Assembly (NCBI GenBank): GCA_029851415.1
Contig: CM056744.1
Coordinates: 120,684,838-120,748,837, forward strand
DNA from: Eretmocerus hayati
Taxonomy: Eukaryota > Arthropoda > Insecta > Hymenoptera > Aphelinidae
DNA length: 64,000 bases
Direction: 5' to 3'
Below are positions 47,985 through 60,589 of this stretch, piece by piece (position 1 is the stretch's first letter; every line of letters starts with the position of its first letter). The notes below the pieces were generated by a model. The model was not told where the DNA came from. It ran no database searches and saw nothing but the letters and a program-made list of their open reading frames with translations. The translations under genes and the position numbers were made by a program.

Positions 47985-48401
47985 ATGGTCGATTTTGATA
48001 CGAGGGTGGAAGAGTTGATTTTCACTCACTTATTGACAATTTTCAGCCAAAGGCAACGGTCGAATTTGTCTCTCGAAAAAGAAGTTTGTACACCCTTGCA
48101 TCAAAATGTGCTGCTTCCATCAGCTGCGTACGGAAGAAAATCAAAAATACGTACGAAATGTTTCATTGCTGCTGAGAAGATGAAAAAATACTGTTTTCAA
48201 GCTCAGAAATTCAGCATCGTTGTCCTACACAATCACTGTTTCGATGTCAGGCGGTCTATGAAGATGGTCAGAATCCAGACTCATGTACCCTTTTCTACAC
48301 ACCGGTCATTTTGTTTCCCCGATTTTATGAGCAATCCAAATTACAAAATAATACACATTCAGAAATTGATCTCTAGTTGGAACTCTGTAACCGTGAGATA
48401 A
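47985..48401 (+). CDS. unrecognised 138-codon ORF
   Basis: ATG at 47985, 138 residues, one of the longest ATG-initiated frames in the window. A T-rich acceptor-like TTTTTTTTACAG ends at 47981, so it might be a terminal exon. The product is basic with six cysteines (no regular spacing) and no signal peptide. No family recognised, and the surrounding DNA shows no promoter. Confidence 0.2.
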   Translation: MVDFDTRVEELIFTHLLTIFSQRQRSNLSLEKEVCTPLHQNVLLPSAAYGRKSKIRTKCFIAAEKMKKYCFQAQKFSIVVLHNHCFDVRRSMKMVRIQTHVPFSTHRSFCFPDFMSNPNYKIIHIQKLISSWNSVTVR

Positions 48402-48404
48402 GTT

Positions 48405-49740
48405 TTCTAGGCAGCATCACACAAAGATTCGTGCTAAGTTCTCACAGTGAAGTAAATCGTACACACGAATCATTGTGAAAGATCTGCGAAGAGTATTGCA
48501 AAAGTTTGATACAAACTACTCAGTTATTCCTTCGAAACATTTCAGCAATAGCTTTGTCTGGGTAGATTTTGGATGAATTTGGCCAAATTTCAGAGAAGTT
48601 TACAATTCAAATTCATAAGAAAAAAAAAATGACGGAGCCAATGACTTGGCTAATAATACCCAGAAAACAAATCAACTACTCGACATGAAAATCAATAATC
48701 AAAATTTCTCCGGGTAATATTTATAGGAAGTATTTCGAAAAATCACAAAATTTACCATACTACCTCATAATTTCGTAAATTCTATATACTCTTCTTATCC
48801 GAGTCACAATTTCCAATACATCCATCACTTCACCAACCAAATCAAATCTTGGCATGATATTGGCGTGAAATCATCGATTGACAGGCCATTGATCATCACG
48901 AGTTGTCGAGCAAGTGCCTATATTGCACCCAACGAGCCATCAATAACGTGACCACATAGTCAGCGTATATTATCCATATAATGTTGCCTAGGGGCTGCTG
49001 TTATCAGGCATACAGATATTATAGCTCTATATTATGAATATCACTCAAAGCTGTCGAGGTTCTCGATGAGTGGTGTGTGAATTGGTTGACAAGGTGCCCA
49101 ACGAGGTGGCTTATCTTATCGTCGTTGGGGTAATTATTATCGATCCGAGCGCCACCGACCTTAAACTATAACACGCTCATGAATTTTCATGGATATTTGC
49201 GGACCCCCTGCGTGGACTCTGTAACGCCCGCAAATTGCCCGTGACCAAGCTATTCGAGTCCATATAGTACAGTGTATGTAACTCTGACCGACGCTTCCGA
49301 TGCTAGATTTTGCAAATTCAAATTGGATATTATGGGCTCTCGACCTTTACTGGTATTGCGATCCGTTTGAGTCTGGGGATTTGCTGCATTCATTTTTGCT
49401 AAATACTAGGGGGTAAGTCAAACAATTAAATGATACTGATTCATGATTAATTGTTTTAAGAGAAGCATGTTTGATCTTTTCAAATGAACTTATTGGTAGG
49501 AGAAGATATGAAATACCTCGTTAAAATTTTTTTAAATCTGGGAGTCAGAGCTCAAGAATGACTATACTCTTGGCAAGCCCACACCGGCCATTCGAAAACA
49601 AAATTGAACAAAACCATTAAATTCAATGCATTTTGGATTTTTTCATGAATTTTTTCATACTTGCAATTAGGTCGAAAATCTCATTACTTGAATAAGTGAA
49701 AGTCACGAGAGGTAAAGATAAAGATTGTCCTATGTACTAT
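48405..49740. other. no gene recognised
   Basis: AT-rich to 48830, then mixed composition to 49400. No repeats with clear ends. Confidence 0.4.
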
Positions 49741-50310
49741 GAGAAATAACCGCCAATCAGGGTAACTTTGAAACACTTCTGAACACTTTTTCTCGTAATT
49801 CCATAGTAATATGTGCATCTTACTCCAGAAGTGCATTGTGTCTGCGGTCGATCAAAAGCTTACAGTTCCAGTTTTTGATTAACGCGTATTAAAGTCTGTT
49901 TGGACGTTCCTAGTCGGAGCTATGCGTGTTCAAGGTAGTGTTCGAAAGTTAAGCCCCCTTGGGCATGACTGTGGAAAAGGAAGAGTGAAACGCGAGGACA
50001 CTTGACAATGGGATGATATATTGCTTAAAAGTTATTTCTAAGAACTGGAAATTTTGTTCGACATGCTTTTAGTATCATCAAGGCTGCCACGTTCTGAAAC
50101 TTGATTATCAAATGGCGCCAAAGTTACTCCAGTTTCCGGAAAAAGTCTGATCCTCACCGGTTATTCGAAGAGTTATAAAGTTAATCCATACCTCAAAAAC
50201 GTACGTATTTTCCCATTTAAATGTTCCAAAGTTAACCTAGTTTGCTCAAGAGATAAGTACCTTTCAGTTTACACGCTACAAAATTCTGTCAGGTCAAAAA
50301 TACAAGATTG
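49740..50310 (+). repeat. dispersed repeat, related to 7620-8770
   Basis: Blocks GGGTAACTTTGAAAC, CCAGAAGTGCATTGTG, GGACGTTCCTAGTCGGAGC and later CCAAAGTTACTCCAGTTTCC match the same order at 7650-7830 and 8650-8760. Old interspersed element, class unknown. Confidence 0.45.
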
Positions 50311-52820
50311 TAATGATGGTATGCTCAAGATATTGCTATGGTTTAATGGAGTCTAGTACCATCATCTCAAATTTGGCTTGCAAGTACTCGAGCTTGAAAC
50401 AATTGTTTCTTGCCTCCAAATCATCCTTTCGAAAATTGTTGCAACAAATGAACAGGCAGCTGATCTGGGCTTCCCTCGGGGCTTCCACACCGGTGCAAAA
50501 TATTGTCCATCACCTATGCCTCTAACAAACAAATCTGGCACTAGAACCGTTGAGCAACTTGATTTTCCAACCGTAGAAATATACAAATATACTCATAAAA
50601 TTTTACTTGGGTGTTCAAAATTCATTCCGGCTGCTCAAAATCAACCCAATTGACGATATGTAGAAGTATCTTTTTTTGCCATCAGAGTCATCTATTCCCG
50701 GGTAGAATTGACAACGGGTGCGAAAATAGACAGGAAAGTGCCTGTGAAAGAAGTAGTATAAGTATCTGGTGCACTCTGATCCAATGTATTTCTTTATGCG
50801 TAAATTGGACAGCTTTTGCAAATCAGAAGTTGGATTCATGAATAAAACGATATGATTAATCAATCAGTATGACTATTATTGAATGGTATAATGGAAACAA
50901 CCATTAGAATCACTCAGAGTATCGCGGGAGTTCACATTTCGTACTTACGGAGCTAATGAAATATAATTCATATGCAGTCATTAAACTGAGAATACGATTA
51001 TGAAACGGTCAGTTTTATATACCTCACATAGCTGCATCATTCGATCAGATTTCTATATGATTGAAAATGATATGGTCGATAGAAAGTCTTTTCTCATATC
51101 CATCATGGCAACTTGCCATGATTTTTGCATCATTCATAATCTTGATGGATCGATACGATATCTAAAAATTTCCCCTTCGCTATCATAGTTAGAATAGATT
51201 GTATGATCTCCCTATGAGAACGAATCATTCATTTCCACTGAAGCAAATGGGAAAATAAAACTTTTAGATGGCGGAATGTGAAAAATACACATTCTATTCG
51301 CAATCTTGTATCAATACTACCTCATTGCTGTAATAACATCCTCTATACTGATTGAGAAATTATGAGCAAATCAAAATATTCAACTGCAATTATGAGCTCA
51401 AGCAATAGATGCATACTTGCACGAATCACACAGCAATGCAACGTTTGACTGCTTTCAACATAAAGCTGGACGTGAAACCGACGTGAAGCGTGCTATCGCA
51501 GTGGGTCATCAAACTTTTATTCAATTTTTCCTTCAAAAATTTGACACAGTCACGTTAATCTCGAACTTAAGGATGAGGAAGTATCATTTCTGGCTGAATA
51601 AACCATTCAAGAAAATACGTCAATACCGCAGTTAGTTGTCAATGGTGTGAAAAATATGTGGTAGCTGCAAGGAAATATTAGTTATTCGTGAAAGTGTCCC
51701 ATATCATGTCATAATTACACCTCGCTTATCGAGTCTCACACACGGAAATCACCACGAGTAATCAATGCTTACTCAATATGTTGAGCTGGTATTGATAAAA
51801 ATCGATTACGATTATTCAAGCTTGCAAAAACCGCTATATGAACGTTAATATTCGCGCAGAGTGATATCGAATACGATCGACTATCGACTGCATACATGCA
51901 ATGAGTATACTTACACCGGGTGATAAAAATTGACAAACGGTAGCCAAGATCTCACTTTTCTCGACATTTGATTCGCCGTAGTGAAAAATAGTACATTTTA
52001 AATGCCGATCGCTACTGGATCATACTTGGATCCAACGCACCTACATATTGCATAATCAAAATCATATCATAGCGCGTAACTCATTATATTGTTCTATAGC
52101 CTCGCTCAATCTATATCCAGTGCGATTGCGCAAGGAAATCGTGACAATATTATCTCATACTGTGACCACACTTGCAACTAATACACTTACCAAGAGATAA
52201 ATACCGGAGAAAAATATTCAATTGGCCGGTAAGCTCCAAACCGGTCTGGCTAATTGTTCTGGGACCACAATGCAAATAGAGAAAGAAACCCGGGCAATTC
52301 GAATTTCGCGCCATTGACGATGTACTTGAGATAAATCGAATTAGCGGGGTATGAAAAATAAATCGACGATTGCATAGCCAAGATTATTATTTGGCGTTAT
52401 CACGACGGCACATTATTATGCGCAACCTTACGATACGTACCTTACCGACCCGCCCTTGCCTCTAAAAAGCCCCGAGGACGGCACTTTTCAATTTCGCCAG
52501 AAGTGGTTTTCAGACATGACGTGTAGGCACTCGTACAAAATTTTCTCATTTCGTCGCGGAAAGTTTTTTACAAGTTGGCGTGGTATGCTCCGCGAAACTC
52601 GATTTTGCCTCGCGCTGGCGGCGCGGCGGTGACGGAAAATTGTCCTCCCGCCGCATTTGGTGAATCCTTCGAGCGCAACAGCTGACGAGGAAATTTATCA
52701 TTGTGCATTTTGATTGCTTCGAACATTTCAGCTCTACTTGCAAATGACTCTGGTTTGATTGGAAGTTAGAGCGAAAAATTTGATGAATTTCAAATACCAT
52801 AATTCTCGCACGGATGCTAA
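50310..52820. other. no gene recognised
   Basis: AT-rich. Overlapping frames at 50313-50863 on both strands have no domain. 52440-52680 is CpG-rich (GCGGCGCGGCGG near 52620). Confidence 0.35.
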
Positions 52821-52823
52821 CCA

Positions 52824-53798
52824 TTGAGGGGGTGGGTGGAAAAAGGGCGTAACTGCAAAATGGTCATTTTGAGAAAATCAATAAAAACTTGATAGAAACC
52901 GCTAGAGACATAATCGGACGAGTTGAGCTGACTTATCTCGAAGAAGATAGCATCCTCGAAATAGCTCAACCCGAGCCGGGGGATGAAATTTGATTTCGAG
53001 ATTTTTTCCGCAATTTCAAAAAATGCAATTACGCCTTTTTTCCGAATACAGGGTCAAATTTCGGCCTTTCTTCCTCACAAAGAGTGAAATTAAATCTCGC
53101 GATCAAGTCCAATGATCTCCAAATTTTTTAAGAGTGTTCCTGGGCATGTTTTGAAAGACATCTGATTGCTAGGGGGTGGTTCGATTCATGCTTCACGGTT
53201 CTATGGACTCGAAAAGCTTCCACCAGCCGTGTGGAAATGACGAGACATTCTCTTCACTAGGGAAGGGTAGAACACTTAATTTGAAGGTATCACAACATAT
53301 TTTCATCAGTAAAAACACTCAATTTAAAGGTAAAACAACATGTTTTCATCGTTTTATCAGGTGGAAAAGCATTTCCAGGCTCTGGAGAATTTTTATAAAA
53401 ATTTTCCTCGGTAATTAGGCCCTCTTTCCAGATCCGCCGTCACTAACCCCCTGTTACAGAGTAATTACGCCGTTTTATATCTTTTCAGTCAGTTACTTAA
53501 GCCATTTTTCCAAATCCTGTTGGGCTGAGCAAAAAATAAAGCCCTGCTTTTGAAATAATAACACAGCAGTTACGCCCTTTTAACATTCTATCATTGCACT
53601 TACGCCCTTTTGTCGTGCAGATGAGAGGGCGTAATGGCGGTTACGCCCTTTGATCTGCCAGACAGTTTTTGGGGTCGTACAAAAAACGGATTTCGGGGGG
53701 GGGGGGGGGGATAGATCTTGGTATAGGGGCTCAAAAAAAACGATGTCCGGAAAAAGGGCATAATGGCGGTTACGCTCTTTCTCCAGCCACTCCCTCAA
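52824..53798. mobile_element. 975-bp element with TTACGCCCTTTT subrepeats
   Basis: Ends TTGAGGGGGTGGGTGGAAAA and the inverse of TTGAGGGAGTGGCTGGAGAA form TIRs of about 30 bp that finish in AAAGGGCGTAAC. The same TTACGCC(C)TTTT motif recurs inside at about 53030, 53463, 53572, 53602, 53641 and 53773, in both directions. A run of about 14 G lies near 53700. The interior has no intact coding frame. Confidence 0.6.
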
Positions 53799-53799
53799 T

Positions 53800-56700
53800 T
53801 TTTAGCAATATTTTCATAGTGAAGAACCTTTGAAGAAACACATCTAAGGGTCTAGAGATTCTGAGCTTTCGCAATTTCCTTTTGATGGTCCAGTGAAAAT
53901 TCTTTCACCGGCCTGTCAATGGAACTCTCAATCTCCATTCAATTTTGGAAGTTGCGGAGTCCTGTATCTGCCCACATTGGAGTAAGTTCCATGCCCGCTT
54001 CATCACTTTGACAACTCGTCGAGCAATTCGTACTCTCGATAGCCATCGTAGTTTTGTCTCTTTTGAGTTACTCCGGGTTCCTGTGGAGAATCTCCTCTGA
54101 TCCCATCAAATTTGATTCGATATTAGTTCTGTAATTGTATTATACGGGCTCAAATATACATTGATTCAAAAGAGCCGTTCAAGCCATCAAAAATCCCCTT
54201 GATTACAGTATGTAGTCAATTTGCAATGCAGAGTATTAGCTAATCTGCTATCGCCTGCAAATATCTCCATATATTCCATCCAAATTGACTTGTTTCGTCT
54301 TATTTCGTCGTAAAATTTCATAACAGGTTTACCGATGCCTGAACGTTGCTCAGACGCACCGCATTCAAGCCTACCTCGATGGACCCACTTATGATTTTGT
54401 CAAAAGAATTCCATTAAACTAATTTGAAGCAAGATCTGATATCATAATTTTCATTTTATACAACATTCTGTGTGAAAGTGTCGATCTACGCGGACTCCGA
54501 ACCTGATCCAATGATTTCTGCAATTTCCTTTCAATACAAATGAGCATACCGTAATTCACCGGGTACTTACACTCTTTTTCATTACTATGACCTAAAAATG
54601 CCACGTTCAAAATCGATTTTATAGTTTTTATAATGAAGAAATACATTCGCAATTTTCTTGCAAGCTCATTTCGGTCACTAAAGGTCTTGTTTATCTCGCT
54701 TCGCTCGACGAACAAACTGTCCTGGCACCCAAAATAGCCTACCATGCTCAATATGAAAATAGACTACTTCTGTTTTGATGTTTCCGCAAAGAAATAACTT
54801 CAAAATCATTAACGAGTTCATTGTCCGGTCGATTTTTGGTAATCTGATTTCGATCACGATGGGGAGTCCTGTATTATGGAAAATATGTCTGCACGGAAAT
54901 AAGCTCTGTTTTGGGTTGTTCTTTAGGTCCTTGCTGAAGTGAATCATCACGATAGATTATTAGAGCTATTGGGAATATTTCATAAGCCAATGTGAATTGG
55001 CAAAAAATAGAGGGACGAAAAATCGCTGGGTCCGTCGTACGCAGTAAACATGTGTTTAATTTAATCACCAAACTATGGAAAAAAAGAAGATGAAAAAAAT
55101 CAAAGGATCTGAATATAAATACTTACGGTGATGAGGAATCAAAATTTCTGTCATTTTTCGTAACGGCAATATGGAAAAACCGAATTGTAATCATGGATAC
55201 CTGATTTGGCCTTATTTCTGTGAGTAATTCATATACCATCCTCAAAATTTTCCTAGAATATTCGCGAAGATTGCAATATCGACAAATGTACATGAGTACC
55301 TAGTTCATATTCCACTCCCGTGCCCAAAACCATCCATTTTCTGTGGCAGCTATGGATGTATATATATATATATATATGTATACGATTTACTCACCGACAG
55401 ACAGCTACTTTTCTCGAGCAGTCGACAAAAAATGACGAGCTCGTAGGTACAAGCCACTCTTTCGTTCAGCCGTAGCTCTATATCTCGAGATTGCATTTTA
55501 TTCAAACATCACATAGAGAAGCAGCAGCAAATATTCTACCCGCAGAAGCAAGTGCATAGTACATATACAGGGAGTCGACGGGAGACTTGCAGTAGCTCTA
55601 ACAATGAGGCTGTCAGGCTCTAGGCTTTAGCTGGGATTGCACAGTGACAACAATATTGATGAAACGAGGGAGGGGTATGGGGCGCGAGTCAATACCGCAA
55701 ATTATCGAGCTATACACTGTTGCTGTTCGAACCCTTCAGACACTTACTTTGTGCTTACGGTGCAACCCTGTTGTATATTATCTAAATGCTTCGATATAAC
55801 TCTCAGTACGCAATGGGTGACCGACGTCTGTTATCGATCTTGTCGAACGTCGCTTGCAAAAGGCGCTCTTTGTTGGAAAAAGTGGCTGTAACTGGGAAGT
55901 TTTAGTGCTCGATTGGTGATTGAGAATCCAAAAGTGGTGAAAAGGATCCTAAGGATCGTAAGGATTCTTTTTCATGACTAAGGAGATACCGGGTTGCCCC
56001 AGAAAAACATCATTCGCGATTCTTTGTAAATTCTCCGAAGATATACGAGAAACTTGTCCCCACGTCTACTTTTTTAAAAATTCAATTTATTGAGCCGGAG
56101 ATATCCACTTTGAAGAAATCAGGAATCAATCATTTTCACTTTTGCCTGATAGAGATTCAATAATTCTGATATCTTAGATTTCGGAGCAGTCAAAATCCTC
56201 ATACACATCTCAACTCAAAATCGGCAACAGAACATGCCTGACAATTTCTCAGTCACGAAGGACCCTATAGGAGTGAAATAAGAGCCTCCAGAGGGTACTG
56301 CTTATATTTGCAGTTACTGCAGGGGGGGATCAAATCGAAGACGAACCAATTCGCCACGGTCAAATTATCCTGGCAGGCAAATTGCGCGGTGCATGGCTTC
56401 CGGACGCTATTCCCTCCGTGCTCTGCAGCACGATAATGACGCAAATCACCGCCACCACTGCGGCAATCGTCGGTGAGGATTCACTGTCGGCCACAGCCCC
56501 TACACGCGCCAATGCAAATCAAAATAATGTAGCTCCTGCTGCAGAATTTCAATCAACCCTCTGATAATAATTCGTGCATTCCCTCGACTGAACATTGTGA
56601 ACGCGCGTTTGGACTTCACCATGAGAGGACCGGAGTATTGATTTGTATCAATATTCAGCGTCTGGATATATCAACTTAGATGAGACTGAATTGCAGTTGC

Positions 56701-56870
56701 TCCAATGTATTTCAGATTATTCAAACAAGATTCGAGACGTCTTAAGTTTAGAAGATTTTGAAACAAACATGAGCGAGTAATTACGGTATCAGTCTAGATC
56801 TGGTATCAAAGTACGTGTATCAACTTACCCCCCCCCCCCTTGAACCATTTTCTCAACAAATCTGGTCCTT
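53800..56870. other. no gene recognised
   Basis: AT-rich with a (TA)n tract at 55360-55378 and a C-run at about 56830. The frame at 56382-56564 lies in a less AT-rich patch whose minus strand reads as a hydrophobic helix (AAVVAVICVIIVL), but no start, splice site or family supports a gene. Confidence 0.35.
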
Positions 56871-56879
56871 TCCAAGGGT

Positions 56880-57640
56880 TTCCTACGTCCATCGGCTCAT
56901 CTCGAAGCTTGTCTCAAGACCTTCGAAATAGTTTCGAAGTACGTCTAACCTTGACCAAGCAGAGCCGGGCTATCATGATTTTTCTAAAAAATAATTTTTG
57001 AGACTTTACGGAAGTGTCTATTGTGTACCTAACGTGCCTCCATCGTTTAAAACAATGTCAATCGACAATAGAGTAAATAGAATCGTGCCATCAATCCATT
57101 GTTATCGCTAAGCATCCATAATTGGAGCTTTTCACGTGTCCAAAACACAATATTCGACCTATTTTGACTTGATAAGTGCGTTCCAAGTGATGAAAAAGTC
57201 GTACTGGACGCGTTTTCGTGTTAACCTCGTGGGAGCATGCTAGGCACACTCCGATGGTGACCTTCTAATTTTACAAATCATCTCCATGTTTTGCACATAA
57301 AGCAGCTCCAGATCCAAGTTTTGCAACTCTAACAGACAGATTTTGAAGCTCTTAAGACAAAAACTGGAATACGTCAAAGTACGTTGAGATTAATTGGACT
57401 CAAAAAACATTCGACAGTGGTCTCAGTGAACGCAATTTCGCTGGCGATTTCTTAGCTGTGCAAACACATAAAAAAGGAAGAATCACTCCAAATTTTTTGG
57501 AGAATGCAGATATTATTCAGCGCCGGTTCGAAACACTTACTCTCTCATGCTTCAAGATAAAAAAACGTGAACAAAATTTGCGAGAGGGTCAACGAGTCCC
57601 AAACCCTGAGATCGACATATGGATGCAAGTTGGGTACAGA
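56880..57640. repeat. dispersed repeat, related to 24150-25740
   Basis: Carries GAAGCTTGTCTCAAGACCTTC, AACGTGCCTCCAT, CCAAGTTTTGCA and the NFLENADIIQRRFE-coding end in the same order as the copy near 25 kb. The internal palindrome of that copy is absent here, so it inserted after the two copies separated. Confidence 0.45.
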
Positions 57641-57906
57641 GACAAGTTGGTTACACTTACCATATTAATATTGTGAATCCAAGCAGGAAAGACATTGTCT
57701 GTTCCTATCATATTGAATGCTTGAATCGGCGTATGCGATCAATTTTAATCAGCACAGATTGCTGATATTAGTGACATAGACAGATATCACATATTTCTGA
57801 TATCTAACTATGTATACATCTACAAAGTATACTTTCAAGGCACCTCACAATTTGAGTGTCGCACCTTGAAGGATTTTTGATGGAGAATTCAAATACATGA
57901 AATTAA

Positions 57907-58048
57907 CATGTTCACGGTGGCGGCCCGCGTGTCTTTCCCCCAGTGCTGAGAATTTCGGCCTTATGGGAAATAACATCGAGCGGGCCCACCGATGGGCCCC
58001 GCCGCACCTGGGGGAAGATCATCGATTTCAGCGTCCGCAGCGAACGTG
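57907..58048. mobile_element. short piggyBac-like MITE, copy 2
   Basis: Left flank TTAA (57903-57906), right end GCAGCGAACGTG followed by TTAG. Interior matches 41686-41839. Confidence 0.55.
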
Positions 58049-58497
58049 TTAGATGAGATATGAGGAATTTTGTACTCTACGCTGATGTTGGTGCATTTCG
58101 CCTTTCCTCGAAAGATCCAGCTCTTCAGGAGGACCGCAGGGATCTTCCAGGTTAGTCCCCTCCTGAATAACCAAGACGACACCTAGCCTAGGTAGCTTGG
58201 TGATCGAGATTTTTGATCATCCTTATATATGAAAGTGGCTCATGCGCAAGTTAAGTAGTTCACATTGTCACCGCTTGTCGGCGAATTAACGACCGAGATG
58301 ATTTTACATATAAGGACGTTCAAAAATCTCGATCACCAAGCCACTTAGGCTAGCTGTCATCTTGGCTATTCAGGGGAAAACTAACCTGACAGATCTCTTC
58401 AGTCCCCCTGAAGAGCGGGATCTGTCGAGGAAAGGCGCAACGCACCAACATCAGCGTAGAGTCCAAAATTTTTCATATCTCATGTCATTTCATGTAT

Positions 58498-59278
58498 TGT
58501 GACGGCCGAGTCATTCCGTCTTCCTCTCTCCCTGGTCCGAATATTGTAATAATAACATTTTGTGTTACAGCTTAAGCACGTGAAGAGTTGCTGCATAGTA
58601 AACGCAAGTAAGAGGGAGAGAGACAGAGAGATGGCACCGTACTAGGGCCCGCGCGCCCCATATTTTGAGCCGTCCCTGGCGCAAGCCAATGCTGCTCCGG
58701 CCAGCAGCCTTTTACTACACATTCCGTCGTGACGTTTCGGAGCGCTCGCACGCGCCTATCGAGCTTATTATCGTGCGCGTTGTCCACGCCGCCCGGAGCC
58801 CGCCCTTGGCATCATTTAGCCGGGGCTCCGGTGCGTGCATTTCATATAACCTGTGCTGTGGTCTATGACCAAAATCATCATCGTCTGGGACAATTGCGAG
58901 CTGCCTGATCGTCGTGAGCTGCGAGGGCCGGTGCCCGATTCGAGGTCGAGTGACCAACCTGCGTCAAGGCCATTGATATTTGTAAGTGCCTCTCGCAAAT
59001 CTCTCCCTCCTCTTTCTGGGCTTGTAGATTGTATTTTTCCCTAAATGCGCCCTCAATAATCGTGCGTGGGCTAGATTTATTCTAACGGTCAGCGGACCAT
59101 TTGTAAATAGTTTTCTTTGAATAAATGCCCTTTCATTCTTAATTTTAATCGAGCGTGTGCTCATTCAATGCTCCCCTCTCCTGATTTCTTGAACAATTAC
59201 AGCAATAGCTCACTCCCTGAGCTTCTCAAATAAAAGCAGGCCCTGCCTGCACGTGACGAGTCCACCAAAACCGTCACA
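58498..59278. mobile_element. solo LTR, Ty3/gypsy type
   Basis: Starts TGTGACGGCC and ends CCGTCACA, the TG...CA termini of an LTR, with a 4-bp target duplication GTAT at 58494-58497 and 59279-59282. AATAAA-type signals are near the 3' part (about 59120 and 59229). Length 781 bp. No internal retroviral region remains, so it most likely arose by LTR-LTR recombination. The TGTGACG start is common in gypsy-group LTRs; the group is inferred. Confidence 0.7.
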
Positions 59279-59449
59279 GTATTTGAATTAAAGGTACATA
59301 GTTAGATATCAGAAATACCTAATATCCGTCTATGTCACTAATATCAGCAACCTGTGTTGATTAAAATTGATCATTTACGCCGATTCAAGCATTTATTATG
59401 ATTTCAATTTCGCGCGATCAAGTTAAGTAGTTCACATTGTCTGTTCCTG

Positions 59450-59840
59450 TCCTCGTCTTATTTCGGATTTGTCCTGAGTCTGGGATCAACGTAAAACGAT
59501 CCAGCACTTCCAATCAGCAATCAAGAGTTGTACAATGCAAAATGAAGTGCGTCGGGGGCGGGAGGGGTGTTAAGATCAAACAGAAGCTCCTATTTTTAAT
59601 GAAATTCTCAGGGCAACCATGTATTCATTTCGTTCCCATGAGATAACAAAAGTCCAGGTCTGAATAACTTTCGGCTTCGTGAGGTTGTATTTGACCGACC
59701 ACCTCAGCTTCATTTTAATGATGATGAATCAGTTCCAAGGCCTGGAAATTTGCACTTCATGAATTCTAAGATTGTTTGTCAGGATTTCTGCTCTCGAATT
59801 TGACGGATTCGCAAACTCGCAAATGTTCGATCGTTTTTGA
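59450..59840. other. no gene recognised
   Basis: AT-rich spacer between the nested element and the satellite. Confidence 0.4.
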
Positions 59841-60589
59841 ACATCCATCCGTTGGTTGCCATACGCGATTCCAGGAGAATGATTCGATAAGCGAATATTA
59901 AAGATTTGGTTGGCGTACGCGAACATCCATACTTTGGTTGCCATACGCTTACCCAGAAGAATGAGTCCAATACACGAATTCGCGTACGCAGTTATTCGAG
60001 ATTTGCTTAGCGTAGGCGAATACCCAGGCTTTCGTTGCCATATGCGATTCCAGAAGGACAAGTTCGATACGCGAAACCGCGTACAAGAATATTCAAGATT
60101 TGGTTAGCGTACGCGAACATCCATACTTTGGTTGCCATACGCGATTCCAGGAGAGTGAGTTCGATACGCAAATCCGCGTACGCGAATGATCAAGATTTGG
60201 TGAGCGTACGCGAACATCAATCCATTGGTTGCCATACGCGAATCCACGAGAACAAGTTCGATACGCGAATCTGCTTGACTCGGTTAGCGCACGCGAACAT
60301 CCATTCTTTGGTTGCCATACGCGATTCCAGAAAAACGAGTGCGATACGCGAATATTCGAGACTTCGATAGAGTACGCTATACCCGGGCTTTGGTTGCCAT
60401 ACGTGAATCCGGGAGAACGAGTTCGATACGCGAACATCCATACTTCGGTTACTATACGCGAATCCAAAAGAACGAGTTCGATACACGAATATTCAAGATC
60501 TGGTTAGCGTACGCGAACATCCATACTTTGGTTACCATACGCGAATACAGAAGAACGAGTCCGATACGCGAATATTCGACACTTGGTTA

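Larger units (their letters stand above)
57707..59433. mobile_element. TIR element flanked by 15-bp direct repeats, copy B
   Basis: Same ends as 39259-39703 (AATGCTTGAATCGGCG and inverse) with GCGCGATCAAGTTAAGTAGT at the right edge. ACATTGTCTGTTCCT occurs directly outside both ends (57692-57706 and 59434-59448). The centre is a palindrome (about 58060-58490, TCTACGCTGATGTTGGTGC mirrored at 58440). Interrupted by a piggyBac-like MITE and a solo LTR, so this is a three-layer nest. Confidence 0.65.
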
